Source: Dehalococcoidia bacterium
GTDB taxonomy: Bacteria > Chloroflexota > Dehalococcoidia > Dehalococcoidales > UBA2162
Length of the DNA: 64,000 bases
Assembly (NCBI GenBank): GCA_011191975.1
Contig: DUFA01000116.1
Location: 42,634 to 106,633, forward strand
Direction of reading: 5' to 3'
Part shown: positions 53,211-62,580 of the stretch, piece by piece
Layout: each line of letters begins with the position of its first letter
Position numbering within the stretch: position 1 is the first letter of the stretch
The notes under the pieces: generated by a model
What the model was told of the DNA's origin: nothing
Seen by the model: the letters and a program-made list of their open reading frames with translations, nothing else
Database searches by the model: none
Program-made: the position numbers and the translations under genes

Positions 53211-53636
53211 TTATGATTCCACCTCGATTCCCATACTTCTGGCGGTTCCCGCAATTATTTGCTCAGCTCCCTCTATACTGGTCGAATTCAGGTCCTTAGC
53301 TTTAACCTCGGCAATCTCACGGAGTTGCTTTCGGGTTAATACGCCTACTTTTTCCCGCCCTGTATCGCTGGCTCCTTTTTCAAGGTTCAGGGCTTTTTTA
53401 ATCAAGTCTGCTGCCGGAGGCATTTTGGTTATGAAAGTGAATGACCTGTCTTCGTATACAGTAATCTCGGCCGGGATGATAGAACCTGCCTGTGATGAAG
53501 TGCGTTCATTGTACTCCTTACAGAATTGCATTATATTTACCCCGTGCTGACCAAGGGCTGATCCGACCGGAGGTGCCGGGTTGGCTTTCCCTGCCGGAAT
53601 TTGTAGTTTAATAATTGCTTGAACCTTTTTTGCCAC
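53211..53636 (-). CDS. rplK: 50S ribosomal protein L11
   Basis: [40 protein letters not shown]. Confidence 0.97.
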   Translation of the reverse strand: MAKKVQAIIKLQIPAGKANPAPPVGSALGQHGVNIMQFCKEYNERTSSQAGSIIPAEITVYEDRSFTFITKMPPAADLIKKALNLEKGASDTGREKVGVLTRKQLREIAEVKAKDLNSTSIEGAEQIIAGTARSMGIEVES

Positions 53637-53672
53637 TTTTCTCTCCTGGCTGAATAATAATATTGTCTTACT

Positions 53673-54209
53673 TTATAGTTTTTCCACCTGTAGAAAGTCG
53701 AGTTCCACGGGTGTCTCGCGACCGAATAATGAAAGAAGCACCTTTACTTTTCCCTTATCTGCCGCTATTTCGTCTACTATTCCAACGAAATCAGTAAATG
53801 GACCATCCGTTACCCTGACGCTTTGACCTTGCTTGAAGCCAACCTTTACTTTCGGAGTCTCGGTATCCATCTGTTTTAGAATCTGATTTACTTCATCTTC
53901 TTTCAGTGGAACCGGTTTATTACCGCTGCCGACAAATCCGGTCACTCCAGGGGTGTTCAATACAGTGTTCAGGCTCTGGTCACTTAGTTGCATCTGGACA
54001 AGGACATAACCAGGAAGAATCTTTTTCGCCACGGTGCGTTTCTGCCCCGCCCGGACTTCAACCTCTTCCTCAGTAGGAACGACAACCTGGAGGATTTCCT
54101 CTCCGGAGTCGATAAGTTTGATGCGTTGCTCCAGGTTTTTTTTCACCCTATCTTCATGCCCGGAATAGGTATGAATGACAAACCATTTAATTTCTTCTTT
54201 ACTTACCAT
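53673..54209 (-). CDS. nusG: Transcription termination/antitermination protein NusG
   Basis: KWFVIHTYSGHEDRVKKNLEQRI...PGYVLVQMQLSDQSLNTVLNTPGVTGFVG...VRVTDGPFTDFVGIVDE. Confidence 0.96.
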   Translation of the reverse strand: MVSKEEIKWFVIHTYSGHEDRVKKNLEQRIKLIDSGEEILQVVVPTEEEVEVRAGQKRTVAKKILPGYVLVQMQLSDQSLNTVLNTPGVTGFVGSGNKPVPLKEDEVNQILKQMDTETPKVKVGFKQGQSVRVTDGPFTDFVGIVDEIAADKGKVKVLLSLFGRETPVELDFLQVEKL

Positions 54210-54293
54210 TTATGCGTTCACTCGGGATTAACATTACTCACCCGGAATCACTTGAATCGATAGTGCCTGATTAACCGGGGATAATTCTCTTAA

Positions 54294-54530
54294 TTATCCA
54301 CCACCGATAAATACTTCGTTAACAAGCTTGGTGAATCCGAAGTCAAGCACGCCCAGTAACAGGGCCATGACAACCGTTACAAGCAAGACCAGGCCTGTCA
54401 AGTATATTAGTTCACGTCTGGAAAGCCAGGTGACTTTTTTCATCTCAGCAACAATATCGCTGAAGATATTCGTTCTTGCTTTAGTGCTGGTGCCTTTCTT
54501 TTTTACGGCGGAGCTGCTTCGTTGTTTCAT
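54294..54530 (-). CDS. secE: Preprotein translocase subunit SecE
   Basis: IFSDIVAEMKKVTWLSRRELIYLTGLVLLVTVVMALLLGVLDFGF. Confidence 0.93.
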   Translation of the reverse strand: MKQRSSSAVKKKGTSTKARTNIFSDIVAEMKKVTWLSRRELIYLTGLVLLVTVVMALLLGVLDFGFTKLVNEVFIGGG

Positions 54531-54583
54531 TACTGTGGATTATTTCTCAGAAAAATCAGCATTATAGAGGTATTCTGAAAAAC

Positions 54584-54754
54584 TTATCTTACCTCCCTGT
54601 GAAGCTGGTGAGTACGACACCGGGGACAATACTTATTCAATTCTATCCTCTGGGTATCGTTTCTTCTGTTTTTTGTGGATGTGTATGTTCTTTCCTTACA
54701 CTCGGTGCAGGCAAGATTTATTATAATTCTGGCTTCTGTTTTCTTTTTTGCCAT
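54584..54754 (-). CDS. rpmG: 50S ribosomal protein L33
   Basis: MAKKKTEARIIINLACTECKERTYTSTKNRRNDTQRIELNKYCPRCRTHQLHREVR*; missing from the supplied ORF list. Confidence 0.93.
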   Translation of the reverse strand: MAKKKTEARIIINLACTECKERTYTSTKNRRNDTQRIELNKYCPRCRTHQLHREVR

Positions 54755-54850
54755 TTCTTCTCAAAGGACTGCTGAAACAGCCCTGCATGGACCGTTTCAG
54801 CATGTCAATGTCGTCTCCCTGTATACAATTATTTGGTAATTAAGGATAAT

Positions 54851-56056
54851 TTAAGCGATTACCTTACTGACAGTTCCCGCTCCGACGGTTCTGCCGCCTT
54901 CACGGATAGCGAACCTGGTACCTACTTCAAGAGCAACCGGGTAAATTAACTTGATTTTCATATTGATCCTGTCACCAGGTATTGCCATTTCAATGCCTTC
55001 AGGCAGCTGGATCTCACCAGTAACATCGGTAGTCCTTATGTAGAACTGCGGTTTATACCCGTTAAAGAACGGAGTGTGTCTACCGCCTTCTTCCTTACTC
55101 AGAATATAAACCTCGGACTCTGCTTCTGTATGCGGTTTGATAGAACCAGGGGCGGCAAGAACCTGACCTCTTTCGATTTCATCACGATCGACACCCCTGA
55201 GAAGAATTCCCACGGCGTCACCGGGTTCTGCATCATCGAGGATTTTATGGAACATTTCGAGACTTGTAGCAACCACTTTTCTGGCTTCGTGGTGAAGACC
55301 GACAATCTCGATTTCATCACCTGGTCTAATGACCCCTCTCTCAACTCTGCCAGTCGGAACTGTACCTCTGCCCTTGATGCTGAATACATCTTCAATCGGC
55401 ATGAGGAAAGGCTGGTCTTTCGGTCTGACCGGAGTAGGAATATAGTTGTCAACAGCATCCATCAGGTTCCAAACGCTGCCACACCACTGGCAATCTCTGG
55501 AACCGCAACCGCATTCGAGAGCTTTAAGAGCACTTACCCGTATTACCGGAATTTCATCGCCGGGAAAGTTGTACTCACTGAGAAGTTCTCTGACTTCCAT
55601 CTCGACGAGTTCAAGGAGTTCTTCGTCTTCCATCGCGTCGACTTTATTGAGGGCTACAACAATGCTGGGTACTTCCACCTGTCTTGCCAGTAGAATGTGT
55701 TCTCTTGTCTGAGGCATAACGCCGTCATCAGCGGCTACTACCAGGATCGCACCATCCATTTGGGCAGCGCCGGTGATCATGTTTTTAATAAAATCCGCGT
55801 GACCCGGACAGTCGATATGAGCATAATGCCTTTTCTCAGTTTCGTATTCGACATGAGCGATAGCAATCGTCAGACCGCGTTCTCTCTCTTCCGGTGCGTT
55901 ATCAATACTATCGAACGAACGGTAACCAACGTTGGGATTGGTCTTTGACAGACACAATGTGATCGCCGCGGTAAGAGTCGTCTTGCCATGGTCAACATGA
56001 CCGATAGTCCCTACGTTACAGTGCGGTTTAGTACGTTCGTATTTCTGTTTAGCCAT
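54851..56056 (-). CDS. tuf: Elongation factor Tu
   Basis: [18 protein letters not shown]...[39 protein letters not shown]; four-Cys insertion [14 protein letters not shown]. Confidence 0.98.
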   Translation of the reverse strand: MAKQKYERTKPHCNVGTIGHVDHGKTTLTAAITLCLSKTNPNVGYRSFDSIDNAPEERERGLTIAIAHVEYETEKRHYAHIDCPGHADFIKNMITGAAQMDGAILVVAADDGVMPQTREHILLARQVEVPSIVVALNKVDAMEDEELLELVEMEVRELLSEYNFPGDEIPVIRVSALKALECGCGSRDCQWCGSVWNLMDAVDNYIPTPVRPKDQPFLMPIEDVFSIKGRGTVPTGRVERGVIRPGDEIEIVGLHHEARKVVATSLEMFHKILDDAEPGDAVGILLRGVDRDEIERGQVLAAPGSIKPHTEAESEVYILSKEEGGRHTPFFNGYKPQFYIRTTDVTGEIQLPEGIEMAIPGDRINMKIKLIYPVALEVGTRFAIREGGRTVGAGTVSKVIA

Positions 56057-56077
56057 TTCTTCCTCCCTTTAATCTAA

Positions 56078-56149
56078 GCCCACAACCAGATTCGAACTGG
56101 TGACCTCGTTCTTACCAAGAACGCGCTCTACCGGCTGAGCTATGTGGGC
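56078..56149 (-). tRNA. tRNA-Thr (GGT)
   Basis: GCCCACATAGCTCAGCCGGTAGAGCGCGTTCTTGGTAAGAACGAGGTCACCAGTTCGAATCTGGTTGTGGGC; loop TTGGTAA. Confidence 0.95.
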
Positions 56150-56212
56150 AACTTGCTATATTATACAGACTATTATATTCGTATGTCCAGCCCGGACTAC
56201 TCATTATTACAG

Positions 56213-56300
56213 TGGTGGAGAGGGCAGGATTCGAACCTGCGAAGCCCGTCAGGGCGACAATTTTACAGACTGTTCCGATTAACCACTCCGGCACCTCTCC
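56213..56300 (-). tRNA. tRNA-Tyr (GTA), CCA encoded
   Basis: GGAGAGGTGCCGGAGTGGTTAATCGGAACAGTCTGTAAAATTGTCGCCCTGACGGGCTTCGCAGGTTCGAATCCTGCCCTCTCCACCA; long variable arm. Confidence 0.95.
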
Positions 56301-56331
56301 AGATTACCCCCGTGGATCCCCTGAAACACTA

Positions 56332-56403
56332 GCCCGAGAGGGGATTCGAACCCGCTAACCTACCGATTACAAGTCGGTTGCGCTGCCATTGCGCCACTCG
56401 GGC
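56332..56403 (-). tRNA. tRNA-Thr (TGT)
   Basis: GCCCGAGTGGCGCAATGGCAGCGCAACCGACTTGTAATCGGTAGGTTAGCGGGTTCGAATCCCCTCTCGGGC; loop CTTGTAA. Confidence 0.95.
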
Positions 56404-56537
56404 ATATTTTACCATATTCTGTTGTTAAATGGTGAAAATCCGCAAGAATAGAGTTCACGAATGCCGATACGGACAAACCTGAACCAGTCCCCCAGCCAAC
56501 ATCACCTAGAAAATACACCGAAGAGTAATAACAGTGT

Positions 56538-56567
56538 ATTATAGATACTATTTACATAAAAAGTCAA
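56538..56567 (-). promoter_or_regulatory. Sigma70-type promoter of the tRNA-tuf operon
   Basis: Minus strand TTGACT-18 bp-TATAAT. Confidence 0.65.
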
Positions 56568-56816
56568 GATTAGTGGAACGGGTATTTATCTGTCTTGTTC
56601 AGCCGGGATTTGAGGAACATCCGTCAGATATTGCCGAAATTAATCCTTTTATCATTCTTATGCGAAATGAATATATGTCGTCTACGCTAAATCACAATTC
56701 GCAAGTACGCAAATATTATTATTAGACGGAGTATCAAATTTCGTATTGATAAATAAACTCAAATATGACATTATTATGTACTATTTATATATGAATACCT
56801 TCTGAGGTGTTGGGGA

Positions 56817-57728
56817 ATGAAGATTAACAGATTGCTGGAGATATCCCTTTTGTTACTAAATAAAGGTACCGTGACGGCAAAGGAACTGGCGGAAAGGTTC
56901 GACGTATCTACCAAGACAATATATAGAGATGTAGATATTCTTTCTACAGCCGGTATCCCGGTCTATACCAACAAGGGTAACGGTGGAGGTATATCTATCT
57001 TGGAAAATTACTCAATCAACAAGACTGTGCTAACCGATGGTGAACGTGACAGTCTGTTACTGGCACTCAAAACTCTGCAGTCTACGAAATACCCGGAAAT
57101 AGATACTGTACTGGACAAGATTGGTGCAGTATTTAAAAATTCTTCTGCTGCTGACTGGGTGGATGTAAGCTTTTCACCATGGGGTTCGGGTCCTAATGCG
57201 GAAAATAAACTGCTTAATATTAAAATGGCGATTTTGGGTTGCCATGTTATTACCTTCGAATATATAAATGCAAACGGGATTAAAAGTCAGAGGACCATTG
57301 AGCCGTTACAGCTTAGATATAACGGTCAAGCCTGGTATGTGAGTGCGTATTGCCGAACACGACAGCAGGTTCGAATTTTCCGACTGTCAAGGATTAAAAA
57401 TCTCATAGTGACCGATAGTATCTTTACCAGAAGACCAATCGGAAATGCGGTCGATGAAGAACCAGAACCACTGCCTCAAAGAAACGTAGTCCTGAAACTG
57501 AGATTTCAGCCGGAACACCTGTACAGGGTGTTCGACGATTATGATGAGGAGAGAATCACGAGAAATCGAGATGGAACATATGATGTGATGGTAGCCTTTC
57601 CGGAAGATGAATGGGTGTACGGGTATATATTGTCCTTTGGTAACTACGTCGAAGTACTTGAGCCGCAGCACATTCGGGATATTGTTACAGACAGAATGAA
57701 AAAAACTCTGGCACTATACGAAAATTAG
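56817..57728 (+). CDS. HTH/WYL-domain transcriptional regulator (YafY family)
   Basis: RLLEISLLLLNKGTVTAKELAERFDVSTKTIYRDVDILSTAGIPVYTNKGNGGGI...WYVSAYCRTRQQVRIFRLSRI. Confidence 0.92.
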   Translation: MKINRLLEISLLLLNKGTVTAKELAERFDVSTKTIYRDVDILSTAGIPVYTNKGNGGGISILENYSINKTVLTDGERDSLLLALKTLQSTKYPEIDTVLDKIGAVFKNSSAADWVDVSFSPWGSGPNAENKLLNIKMAILGCHVITFEYINANGIKSQRTIEPLQLRYNGQAWYVSAYCRTRQQVRIFRLSRIKNLIVTDSIFTRRPIGNAVDEEPEPLPQRNVVLKLRFQPEHLYRVFDDYDEERITRNRDGTYDVMVAFPEDEWVYGYILSFGNYVEVLEPQHIRDIVTDRMKKTLALYEN

Positions 57729-57796
57729 TTCTAATATGACATGCTATTGTCAGGTTACCTGTGAGATAGTTTATATATCAAGACAAGGAGGTAATC

Positions 57797-57946
57797 ATGG
57801 CTGAAGTAAAGTATGTGGAAAAGGGTAAACCGGGAAAGACCTGCACTGACTGTAAGAACTATAAGGATAAAGACGGGACAACTGGAGATTGTTATGGGCA
57901 TGAAGTACTGGCTGCTGGAAGCTGCAACCTGTTTGAGAAGAAGTGA
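57797..57946 (+). CDS. Small four-Cys protein (49 aa)
   Basis: MAEVKYVEKGKPGKTCTDCKNYKDKDGTTGDCYGHEVLAAGSCNLFEKK*; RBS aaggaggt; missing from the ORF list. Confidence 0.75.
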   Translation: MAEVKYVEKGKPGKTCTDCKNYKDKDGTTGDCYGHEVLAAGSCNLFEKK

Positions 57947-57967
57947 TTAAACATCAAGGATAATGAA

Positions 57968-58438
57968 ATGGAACCAAAAATATATGAAAAAGAAGCAATG
58001 ATAATCGCTGGCGTCTCAGGGAGCGGTGATGAGACCGGTAAAGTATGGGGAGACTACATGAAACTCGAGAAACTCAATCCACTAAAGAATACCGTTGAAG
58101 AAGTTGGATACGAAGTAAGGACGTATCCAGGTGGTGTTGGACCAGGCTATATACACATAGGGATGAACGTAACTGACACAAGTGTACCCCCTGAGTACAA
58201 ATGCCTTTCCATACCAGCTTCTCTCTACGCCGAGTTTCTTATTTTTCCTGCCAGAGGGTATGGGAGTAGCAATGAAGAGATGGATACGTGGCTTTCCGAT
58301 AACACTGATAAATATACCCAGAGATATTTGAATGGCAACCCATATGGTATCGAAGTATATGATGAAAGGTTTAAAGGAAATGACGATCCGGAATCAATAG
58401 TCGGAATGCTTATTCCTATAGAGATTGTTAAAGAATAA
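57968..58438 (+). CDS. GyrI-like / effector-binding (AraC_E_bind) domain protein
   Basis: 156 aa, EPKIYEKEAMIIAGVSGSGDETGKVWGDYMKLE...GIEVYDERFKG. Confidence 0.65.
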   Translation: MEPKIYEKEAMIIAGVSGSGDETGKVWGDYMKLEKLNPLKNTVEEVGYEVRTYPGGVGPGYIHIGMNVTDTSVPPEYKCLSIPASLYAEFLIFPARGYGSSNEEMDTWLSDNTDKYTQRYLNGNPYGIEVYDERFKGNDDPESIVGMLIPIEIVKE

Positions 58439-58516
58439 TTCTTAATTTTCTGGTTAACCATGTATAAAATATATTAGGGAACCTCTGATTAACATCACCG
58501 AATATCGGCCAGGACA

Positions 58517-58614
58517 TTCCTCTCCCTTGACGGGAGAGGCTAGGTGAGGGTGAAAAGTAACGATTTACGGGTAGCCCCCTCACCCTGACCCTCTCCCGCG
58601 GTGGGGAGAGGGAA
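58517..58614. repeat. Palindromic intergenic repeat (REP/MITE-like)
   Basis: ttcctctcccttgacgggagaggctaggtgagggtga ... cccctcaccctgaccctctcccgcggtggggagagggaa; near-symmetric inverted ends. Confidence 0.7.
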
Positions 58615-58630
58615 CTTTTTCAAAGGTTTC

Positions 58631-59632
58631 CTAGATATAAGACTCTGCTAGTTCGAAGTACTTCCCCGCGGTTTCAGTGATCTCTGCTATCTGATCTTCC
58701 GAGATATTTGGAATATCCAGTTTCAAACTTTCTATTCTGCCGCGGTAATAGGCACGATAGCACTTGTAAAAGTTTAGTATTTCGGGCAGGTCATTATCAC
58801 CTGTGATTGACAGGTAGGCATCGACAAAGGTATGGGAAAGGTCGGTCCTGCCGTACCAGTCAAGGTCCATTGCCAGGAAAGCGACTTCCGAAGCTACGTC
58901 ACCATATCTCAGGCTGTCATTATATTCAATGCAGTCGAATATATATATATCATCAGCAACGCAGATATGTTTTACGCGTAAGTCACCGTGGCAGTCACGT
59001 ATTTTACTGTCGGCGATTCTCTCATAGAATAGTTCGGTATTGTTTTCAATAAAGCTATTGGTATAGTCCTTGATAGCACGGTACCTTTTCTGTGATATCG
59101 TTTTACTGATGTATCTGATTGAGTCAATGAAATTTTCTTCCGTCCCGGTGAGTATGAATTCGATATCACCGTAGTCGCTTATTGTTTCCGATGTTGCGGC
59201 TTTTCCATGAAATTCAGCCAGTTTTCGAGCGATGTCATGCATCACGCTACTTGAAATGCCATCGGTATCCAGGAGGGTACTCAGCATAGAGCCTACGGGC
59301 ATCTGTTTCATTTTAACAGCGTACTCAAGCGTTTTACCTTTACCCTCTACCGACAGCCCGTCCTTACCTTCGACTACAGGTACAGTGTCAAGGTAGATAT
59401 CAGGGCACAATCGGCGGTTCAACGAAACTTCACGGTTACAATAAAAACGGCGTTTTGCGAGAGTGGTATAATCCAGGTATCCTGGATCGACCGGTTTTTT
59501 TATCTTATAAGCAAAATCACCGGTGAGGAAGACATATGATGTAGAAGTCTGTACCAGTTTGATATCTGATGGTGTACCGGAATAACAATTGGGATTTAAT
59601 AACGCTTGTACCAAATCAGGAGGTTCAGACAT
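58631..59632 (-). CDS. Aminoglycoside phosphotransferase-like kinase (COG2187-type)
   Basis: YVFLTGDFAYKIKKPVDPGYLDYTTLAKRRFYCNREVSLNRRL...DCHGDLRVKHICVADDIYIFDCIEYND. Confidence 0.85.
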   Translation of the reverse strand: MSEPPDLVQALLNPNCYSGTPSDIKLVQTSTSYVFLTGDFAYKIKKPVDPGYLDYTTLAKRRFYCNREVSLNRRLCPDIYLDTVPVVEGKDGLSVEGKGKTLEYAVKMKQMPVGSMLSTLLDTDGISSSVMHDIARKLAEFHGKAATSETISDYGDIEFILTGTEENFIDSIRYISKTISQKRYRAIKDYTNSFIENNTELFYERIADSKIRDCHGDLRVKHICVADDIYIFDCIEYNDSLRYGDVASEVAFLAMDLDWYGRTDLSHTFVDAYLSITGDNDLPEILNFYKCYRAYYRGRIESLKLDIPNISEDQIAEITETAGKYFELAESYI

Positions 59633-59782
59633 AAATAAGATAAACTACCCTCATTCACGAGTTATTATCAGGTTATTATAACAATTTTTCTCAGCTGATG
59701 AACAATATCATTAACTACGGGATACAGTATTAGTAACTGTCATGAGAAAATATAAAGGAGATTGACGCAGCTATAGCCGAAA

Positions 59783-59875
59783 TCAGGCCGGGATCTCGCC
59801 TGCCTTTCTCTTTGCTTCCAGTTTCTTCTTTTTCTTCTTCTGTTTTTTAAGTGCGACTTTCTTTGTTTTGTTCAT
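59783..59875 (-). CDS. Very short Lys-rich ORF (30 aa)
   Basis: MNKTKKVALKKQKKKKKKLEAKRKAGEIPA*. Confidence 0.35.
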   Translation of the reverse strand: MNKTKKVALKKQKKKKKKLEAKRKAGEIPA

Positions 59876-59906
59876 TTCTCCTGACAAACCATTCTATTAA
59901 TTATTC

Positions 59907-60107
59907 TTAATGTTTAGTCTGGTATTCACTGACAAATCTGCCGAATGAACGATCGTAGGTTTTCTCGACTTCCTGAGAAAACGCACAGGCGGGTAATTCT
60001 TCGTGCTTCAGGTGATACGATATGCATTCACAGCATTTTCCTTTCCTGGAGCAGGATGAATACGTACACGGGCAATTGTCTATGTTCTTCTCCAGGCTGC
60101 ATTCCAT
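59907..60107 (-). CDS. Small Cys-rich protein (DUF6485-like)
   Basis: MECSLEKNIDNCPCTYSSCSRKGKCCECISYHLKHEELPACAF. Confidence 0.75.
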   Translation of the reverse strand: MECSLEKNIDNCPCTYSSCSRKGKCCECISYHLKHEELPACAFSQEVEKTYDRSFGRFVSEYQTKH

Positions 60108-60122
60108 CCGGATTATACCTCT

Positions 60123-61148
60123 TTATAAATACCTTCTTCTCATATTATCGGAAAGTTCGGCCAGTAATTCAAGGGCTCTACCGGCGGCATCGATTGACAT
60201 GGATGCTAACGAGCAACTTGGAGTCAAGAGACTCTGCTTAACAAGCTGGTCAAACTTAATACCGTTCCTGGTGAAAGGAGCCATGGCTTCTTCCAGACGA
60301 TCTTTCAAGCTGGAAACGGTTTCTCCTGCGAGTGGTTCTTCATCGTTGGCTACAATGCCCCAGGCAATCACGCCACCCCTGTCAATGAACTTTTTCACCT
60401 CGGCAGGATAGAGAGTGAGAGATTCGGAGTAATTGTAGGTATCAAAATTCAGTATATCGATGCTGGTCTCCAGCAGTACCGACCAGTCGGTATTGCCGCA
60501 GCAGTGCACTCCCTTCAATCCTGAGATTCCTCCCAGCACCTCTTCCATCAATTTAACTACCTTTTCTCGTGAGACCGAGAAAAAAGCCGAACCGAAGGAG
60601 ACCATGTAGGGTTCATCGAGAAATATGATGGTGTTTTTCGATAGTTTTTTGAGGACATTCTCCATCCAGGCTGCTTTAAGCCTGAGTAACCGGGCAGCGG
60701 CGTCTCCGAGGACATCATCATAAATCACGGATTTCCTGTTTTCATCGGTAACCGTCAGTCCCCAGCTTACCGGACCGGTTACCTGACCTTTAACAGCCTT
60801 AGGTGAAAGGCTGTCCATACCCAGGAAATAATGGAGACCCGCGGCGTATTCGGGACTGATGGCGTACTGCTTGAAATCGTTTTCAATGTAGGCGCTGTAG
60901 AGATTTTCAAGCTCCTTGCCTTCCGATTTAGTTTTATCGACGTATATTTTGTTATTTTCAACTACCACGCCAGGGAATCCCTCGCTGTACTGGACATACA
61001 TATTCTCCAGGAAGGAGCGTTCCGGCAGTTGCGGCCAGGCCGGGATATCCTTCAGGTAGTGTGCTATCTGGTTGCATGCCGATGCCGCGTCTTCCTGGGG
61101 CATGCTTCCTATTATCGTCGGCAGACAGCCGAAATTCATATCTGGCAT
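60123..61148 (-). CDS. URO-D / cobalamin-independent methionine synthase (MetE C-terminal)-like protein
   Basis: CLPTIIGSMPQEDAASACNQIAHYLKDIPAWPQLPERSFLENM...KGVHCCGNTDWSVLLETSIDILNFDTY. Confidence 0.8.
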   Translation of the reverse strand: MPDMNFGCLPTIIGSMPQEDAASACNQIAHYLKDIPAWPQLPERSFLENMYVQYSEGFPGVVVENNKIYVDKTKSEGKELENLYSAYIENDFKQYAISPEYAAGLHYFLGMDSLSPKAVKGQVTGPVSWGLTVTDENRKSVIYDDVLGDAAARLLRLKAAWMENVLKKLSKNTIIFLDEPYMVSFGSAFFSVSREKVVKLMEEVLGGISGLKGVHCCGNTDWSVLLETSIDILNFDTYNYSESLTLYPAEVKKFIDRGGVIAWGIVANDEEPLAGETVSSLKDRLEEAMAPFTRNGIKFDQLVKQSLLTPSCSLASMSIDAAGRALELLAELSDNMRRRYL

Positions 61149-61198
61149 TATATAATAATCCTTTTTTAACCTTCGAAATTCTTTAAATAGTGTAACAT

Positions 61199-61312
61199 AA
61201 AATCCCCCTCACTCTCCCTTTACGAAAGGGAGAAGTAACAATGCTTTTTCAGCATCAAAGGATGTTTTAAGCTGTGTTTCCCCTTTGTCAAAAGGGGATT
61301 ATGGGGGATTTT
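61199..61312. repeat. MITE-like inverted-repeat intergenic element
   Basis: AAAATCCCCC ... GGGGGATTTT 10-bp perfect termini with internal inverted repeats. Confidence 0.7.
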
Positions 61313-61326
61313 CAGTTAGTATTGTA

Positions 61327-62187
61327 CTACAGGTATTTCCCGAATATCATCTCGAGTTTCTTTTTCTGCTCTTCAGGCATTGCTTCGGGAGAAGTGACGA
61401 ACGCTGTCTGCAACGCGGTGGGGCAGGGACATACCCGCTTCTCCGGTATGCGGCTGATAGATTTCTTGATTATTCCCTTTGCTATATCAACATTGTGGTG
61501 CATAATACCCAGTATTACATCAACTGTTATCGCCTCGGCGCTTTCCCACCAGCTGTCATAGTCTGTAACGCAGCCAATAACTGCGTAGCAGATCTCAGCT
61601 TCTCTCGCCAGCTTTGCCTCCGGCAGGGTGGTCATTCCTATCAGGTCGGCGCCCCAGGACCTGTACAGCCGGGACTCGGCGCGGGTTGAGAAAGCAGGAC
61701 CTTCCATTACTACGAAGGTCCCGCCCTTATGGACAGTCGTTCCTGTTTCCCTTGCAGATTCATGCAGAATATCACTCAGGACAGGGCAGAAAGGATCGGC
61801 AAACGGAATATGACCGACTATTCCGTCGCCGAAGAACGTACTTTCTCGCAGGCGTGTACGGTCTATTACCTGGTCGGGGATTAGCAAATGTCCCGGTTCT
61901 ATCTCCTTCTTGAAGCTGCCGGCGGAGCAGGATGCGATAATATGTTCCACGCCAAGTGATTTCATGGCATAGATATTCGCCTTGTTCGGAAGTTCAGAAG
62001 GTGATAATTTATGCCCTCTACCGTGTCTCGAAAGGAAGGCTATCCCTGTTCCCTCGAGTTTACCGACTATGAAACTGTCGCTGGGTTTACCGAACGGGGT
62101 ATCGATACTGACTTCCTCGATATCCGTCATTCCCTCGATATTATAAAGCCCGGTTCCCCCGATAACTCCGATTTTCGCTTCAGGCAT
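61327..62187 (-). CDS. mtnP: S-methyl-5'-thioadenosine phosphorylase
   Basis: KIGVIGGTGLYNIEGM...FLSRHGRGHKLSPSELPNKANIYAMKSLGVEHIIASCSAGSFKKEIEPGHLLIPDQVIDRT. Confidence 0.94.
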   Translation of the reverse strand: MPEAKIGVIGGTGLYNIEGMTDIEEVSIDTPFGKPSDSFIVGKLEGTGIAFLSRHGRGHKLSPSELPNKANIYAMKSLGVEHIIASCSAGSFKKEIEPGHLLIPDQVIDRTRLRESTFFGDGIVGHIPFADPFCPVLSDILHESARETGTTVHKGGTFVVMEGPAFSTRAESRLYRSWGADLIGMTTLPEAKLAREAEICYAVIGCVTDYDSWWESAEAITVDVILGIMHHNVDIAKGIIKKSISRIPEKRVCPCPTALQTAFVTSPEAMPEEQKKKLEMIFGKYL

Positions 62188-62240
62188 TGAGTTCCTCCTA
62201 GCGGTTATATGTAGATTTTAAGCTGTACTATTCTTTATAG

Positions 62241-62260
62241 ATTCCCGCCTTCGCGGGAAT
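62241..62260. repeat. Short palindrome ATTCCCGCCTTCGCGGGAAT (REP-like)
   Basis: Imperfect palindrome, hairpin with CTTC-type loop. Confidence 0.5.
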
Positions 62261-62286
62261 GGCATGTTGATCTCATATACGGAAAT

Positions 62287-62496
62287 TTAGCCAATTTCTA
62301 TCCCGAGTTCTTTTATTATTTCATCCATAGGAGTTCTCTTTTTCCTGGAATTCCTCTGTTCTTTCAGTTTTTCGATAATTTCCTCTCTAACTTCCAACCC
62401 CTCATCAGGATCACCGAAAATTTCCTCCAGTTTGGCTTCGATAGTTTCTTCTATCAAAGCTTTAAACTGTTCTATAGTCAGTTCCTTGATTTTCAT
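62287..62496 (-). CDS. Small acidic/basic helical protein, antitoxin-like (orphan)
   Basis: MKIKELTIEQFKALIEETIEAKLEEIFGDPDEGLEVREEIIEKLKEQ. Confidence 0.6.
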   Translation of the reverse strand: MKIKELTIEQFKALIEETIEAKLEEIFGDPDEGLEVREEIIEKLKEQRNSRKKRTPMDEIIKELGIEIG

Positions 62497-62580
62497 CTCC
62501 TGCCCTCCACCGGAATATACTGACTATTATATATGATGCGGGGGATCAACTTAACCTGCTTCCCCTTATAAATCCGTAAT

